From Marinoscillum pacificum (lineage in GTDB: Bacteria > Bacteroidota > Bacteroidia > Cytophagales > Cyclobacteriaceae), in contig NZ_JAMZMJ010000020.1 in assembly GCF_024714495.1 (NCBI RefSeq), forward strand, positions 1 through 63,801: DNA of 63,801 nucleotides. Reading direction: 5' to 3'. Below are positions 63,101-63,801 of the stretch, piece after piece. The stretch's first letter is position 1. Every line of letters starts with the position of its first letter. The position numbers and the translations under genes were made by a program. The notes beneath the pieces are model-generated. The model searched no databases and was not told where the DNA came from. It saw only the letters and a program-made list of their open reading frames with translations.

Positions 63101-63657
63101 AGCTTAGCTGGAAAGAGCCTTTACCGGAAGTCACTGATCAAACTTTTGAATTAAGTGAACATACGATTCCTGGAACACAAATTGGTCAGATAGAAGTAGC
63201 TAAAGCTGATCTCGCTGATTTGTCTTTTAGTATTTTAGGAGAGGGTTCATACCCATTCAGGCTGGATGCCGCTACTGGTGAACTGTTTTTGACAGAGGCT
63301 GTTGATTACGAAACTCAGAATGAGTATACGCTTAGTGTGGAGATTATTAAAGGAGAATGGTCTGCAGAAATTGTATTGACACTACTCTTGGTTGATGAAA
63401 TAGAGCTGAGTACAGGTCTTTCAAAACTTGATATTTCTGTATTCCCCAATCCGGTGCAAGAAGAATTGTTTATTGAAAAGCACACAGGTGAAGACTTAAT
63501 GGCTTTTGTGTTTGATGTTAGTGGGGAGATGCAGTTATCCTTCAAATTGACAACTAATCAACATAGGGTTAGAGTGGATCAGTTAAAGGCTGGTGTTTAT
63601 ATTCTTCAATTGAATTCTGCTGATAAGTCGTATCAAACGAAGTTTATCAGGCGTTGA
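60199..63657 (+). CDS. M43 (pappalysin-like) zinc metalloprotease with T9SS type A signal
   Basis: 1152 aa. A signal peptide (~1-28, ending WIPTRGQ) is followed by an M43 catalytic domain (~75-335): HEVGHWLGLRH at residues 249-259 with the zinc ligands H249, H253, H259 and catalytic E250, a Cys-rich CSKDDYCEDTPP loop and the Met-turn in ENYMDYT. Six tandem ~100-110-aa beta-sandwich units follow (~340-985; pattern G-xx-C...W..F/..P..G...DT.L..Y..C), resembling pre-peptidase C-terminal domains, then a cadherin-like domain (~990-1065) and a type A sorting domain (SVFPNPVQEELFIE...LKAGVYILQLNS...FIRR). An exported proteinase, probably for nutrient acquisition. Confidence 0.92.
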   Translation: MTMRNRLYNLHFLFLLFTFLWIPTRGQHTTKPTELCGTVPYIDSLQRIYHYSFQETRFEQQLKHYITNSSSRKISEEEEVYRIPVIVHVIHSGEPEGQGSNISFKQVVSQIEVLNDDFRRRGYGYNENPDGADTKIEFFLAERGPDGILLSEPGVDRVRFNTQWTRKSLEEQLKPQTYWNPSKYLNIWVVDFPDWLGFSGYAQFPVNSGLEGINEALPEYSDGVLIKTQYFGTNGTATAPYNMGRVATHEVGHWLGLRHIWGDGDCSKDDYCEDTPPAESPNRECLENVSCETRDMIENYMDYTPDACKNIFTLDQKARMRAVLEVSPMRRNLVRVVSDCQSALVIDEGEHSTQSLPQYYSYTAQKDEVIAISSLGLTSSDTYLELYSSCSGEVLKSNDDIRNDKQSLVTYSMMKDEEVLIKWESLDNEMNFGWQLKTSDHFIGATSDLPVLAIDGDNVLPVDSGWIWYQYPVITENMKLQIDAEDASIDVFVNSCFGGVASFVGAGSVSADGLVAGDTCYILLTGKMPEVMRMEMLPMEAGESCMSPATSVLGANAFEGAEHWSSFTTPYAGDFVILHQNDDNQESINLQVYRNCDELVGSSNIGVYRLGNVGADETYLIKWEDLGDRSGFEWMIQSHEDLAGENCHLTFNAVEGHNTYEVTQDYFELWFRYITPDYRAMLTFDFGENSSLQNFDLYKGDDCNNLDYIYSISPYPWNDSPLFEPNDTIYMVWEVDENMLLDWTIHVMPEAVGDACDNAHVSIEGINQTPGDYMNCWSRFTMPRSGKLTVTSVGLTDQDTELEIFTNCADPVQLASNDDSEGTQQSTVILDAVNAGESLILHWKNENANLPIQWNISVEDNDLPGALCVNAIEVDMSSEPLDGKAENWYRVVMPEQGNMLISSNNLTDVDTYLRVYDGCGLALVGESDDVDWYAMNFQSELLIEELNAGDELLIFWSGKWSEEPFQWQLSWKEPLPEVTDQTFELSEHTIPGTQIGQIEVAKADLADLSFSILGEGSYPFRLDAATGELFLTEAVDYETQNEYTLSVEIIKGEWSAEIVLTLLLVDEIELSTGLSKLDISVFPNPVQEELFIEKHTGEDLMAFVFDVSGEMQLSFKLTTNQHRVRVDQLKAGVYILQLNSADKSYQTKFIRR

Positions 63658-63680
63658 TGGAAAAAAAGAGCAACAAAAAA

Positions 63681-63711
63681 GAGGCTGTCTCAAAAGGCAG
63701 TCTCCTTTTTT
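63681..63711 (+). terminator. Intrinsic terminator of the protease gene
   Basis: GAGGCTGTC (63681-63689) pairs with GGCAGTCTC (63696-63704) with two G-U pairs, loop TCAAAA, then C and a T run. Confidence 0.85.
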
Positions 63712-63719
63712 ATAAAAAG

Positions 63720-63754
63720 AAAGCCGGGAACAATTAAGTTCTCGGCTTTTTTTG
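63720..63754. terminator. Second strong hairpin terminator, probably bidirectional
   Basis: AAAGCCGGGAAC (63720-63731) pairs with GTTCTCGGCTTT (63738-63749) with one G-U pair, followed by T5. On the minus strand it is followed by a T-rich stretch, so it may serve a converging gene beyond the window edge. Confidence 0.85.
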
Positions 63755-63770
63755 TGACTAACTGATTAAA

Positions 63771-63801
63771 TTAGTCGTGTGCGTAATTCAAATTTAGTCT
63801 T
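63771..63801 (-). CDS. Possible 3' end of a minus-strand gene (partial)
   Basis: A minus-strand frame open at the window edge ends ...RLNLNYAHD with TAA at 63771-63773, shortly before the bidirectional terminator. Only nine residues are visible, so this is a suggestion from position rather than from coding evidence. Confidence 0.25.
   Translation of the reverse strand, partial: RLNLNYAHD

Noticed and set aside
63720-63754. Hairpin as the end of a mobile element
   Set aside because: There is no transposase, no target duplication and the hairpin has all the properties of an intrinsic terminator.

Overview
This is a chromosomal window from a member of the Bacteroidota, most likely a marine or soil Cytophagales-type bacterium. 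The evidence is direct: one protein ends in a type IX secretion (T9SS) type B sorting domain and another in a type A domain. A PorP/SprF homologue is followed by a PorE-like OmpA protein. A TonB-dependent receptor sits with two DUF4249 lipoproteins. The primary sigma factor is of the short (290 aa) Bacteroidota type. Several intergenic regions carry the Bacteroidota -7 promoter element TAnnTTTG. Genus cannot be settled from the sequence alone. I see no rRNA, tRNA, CRISPR array, insertion sequence or prophage.

Layout. 1-6068: a cell-surface module made of a giant Ca-binding adhesin (5'-truncated by the window), PorP/SprF and a PorE-like protein. 6364-12082 (minus strand): a short-chain dehydrogenase, a TonB receptor with two DUF4249 lipoproteins, and a YjbR-like protein. 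12207-33730: three separate operons, each opened by a short PadR repressor translationally coupled to FtsX/MacB-type permeases (4 + 1 + 1). All six permeases carry an extra N-terminal prefix domain and none has an ATPase partner in the window. Between the second and third operons lie an internally duplicated membrane protein, a 5'-nucleotidase-type lipoprotein, a DUF6702-like protein and an M20 amidohydrolase. 33979-34851: rpoD.

34916-47148: a lipoprotein, a BBP2-like porin, an aminotransferase followed by a heptose-kinase-like PfkB enzyme, two tandem paralogous hybrid histidine kinases, hemE, an L-serine dehydratase alpha chain, a small membrane protein and an M42 peptidase. 47145-51107: housekeeping genes hpt-adk-obg and then grpE-dnaJ. 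51153-56381: a secreted beta-rich protein, a minus-strand operon prfB-MFS-YhhN in which prfB needs a programmed +1 frameshift, a 57-aa small ORF, a DUF892 ferritin-like protein and a two-CBS protein. 56612-63657: two large secreted enzymes, a propeller-amidohydrolase and a T9SS-exported M43 metalloprotease. After the short ORF at 55057-55230 is counted, no gene-free stretch exceeds 300 bases.

The most notable material is the PadR/prefix-permease system. Two of the three PadR genes are preceded by long inverted repeats that share a half-site. The first parts of the tandem permease genes are far more alike in DNA than their remainders. The prfB frameshift site keeps a perfect AGGAGG in a lineage that hardly uses Shine-Dalgarno initiation. 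Six tail-to-tail gene pairs touch or overlap at their stop codons with no room for a terminator.
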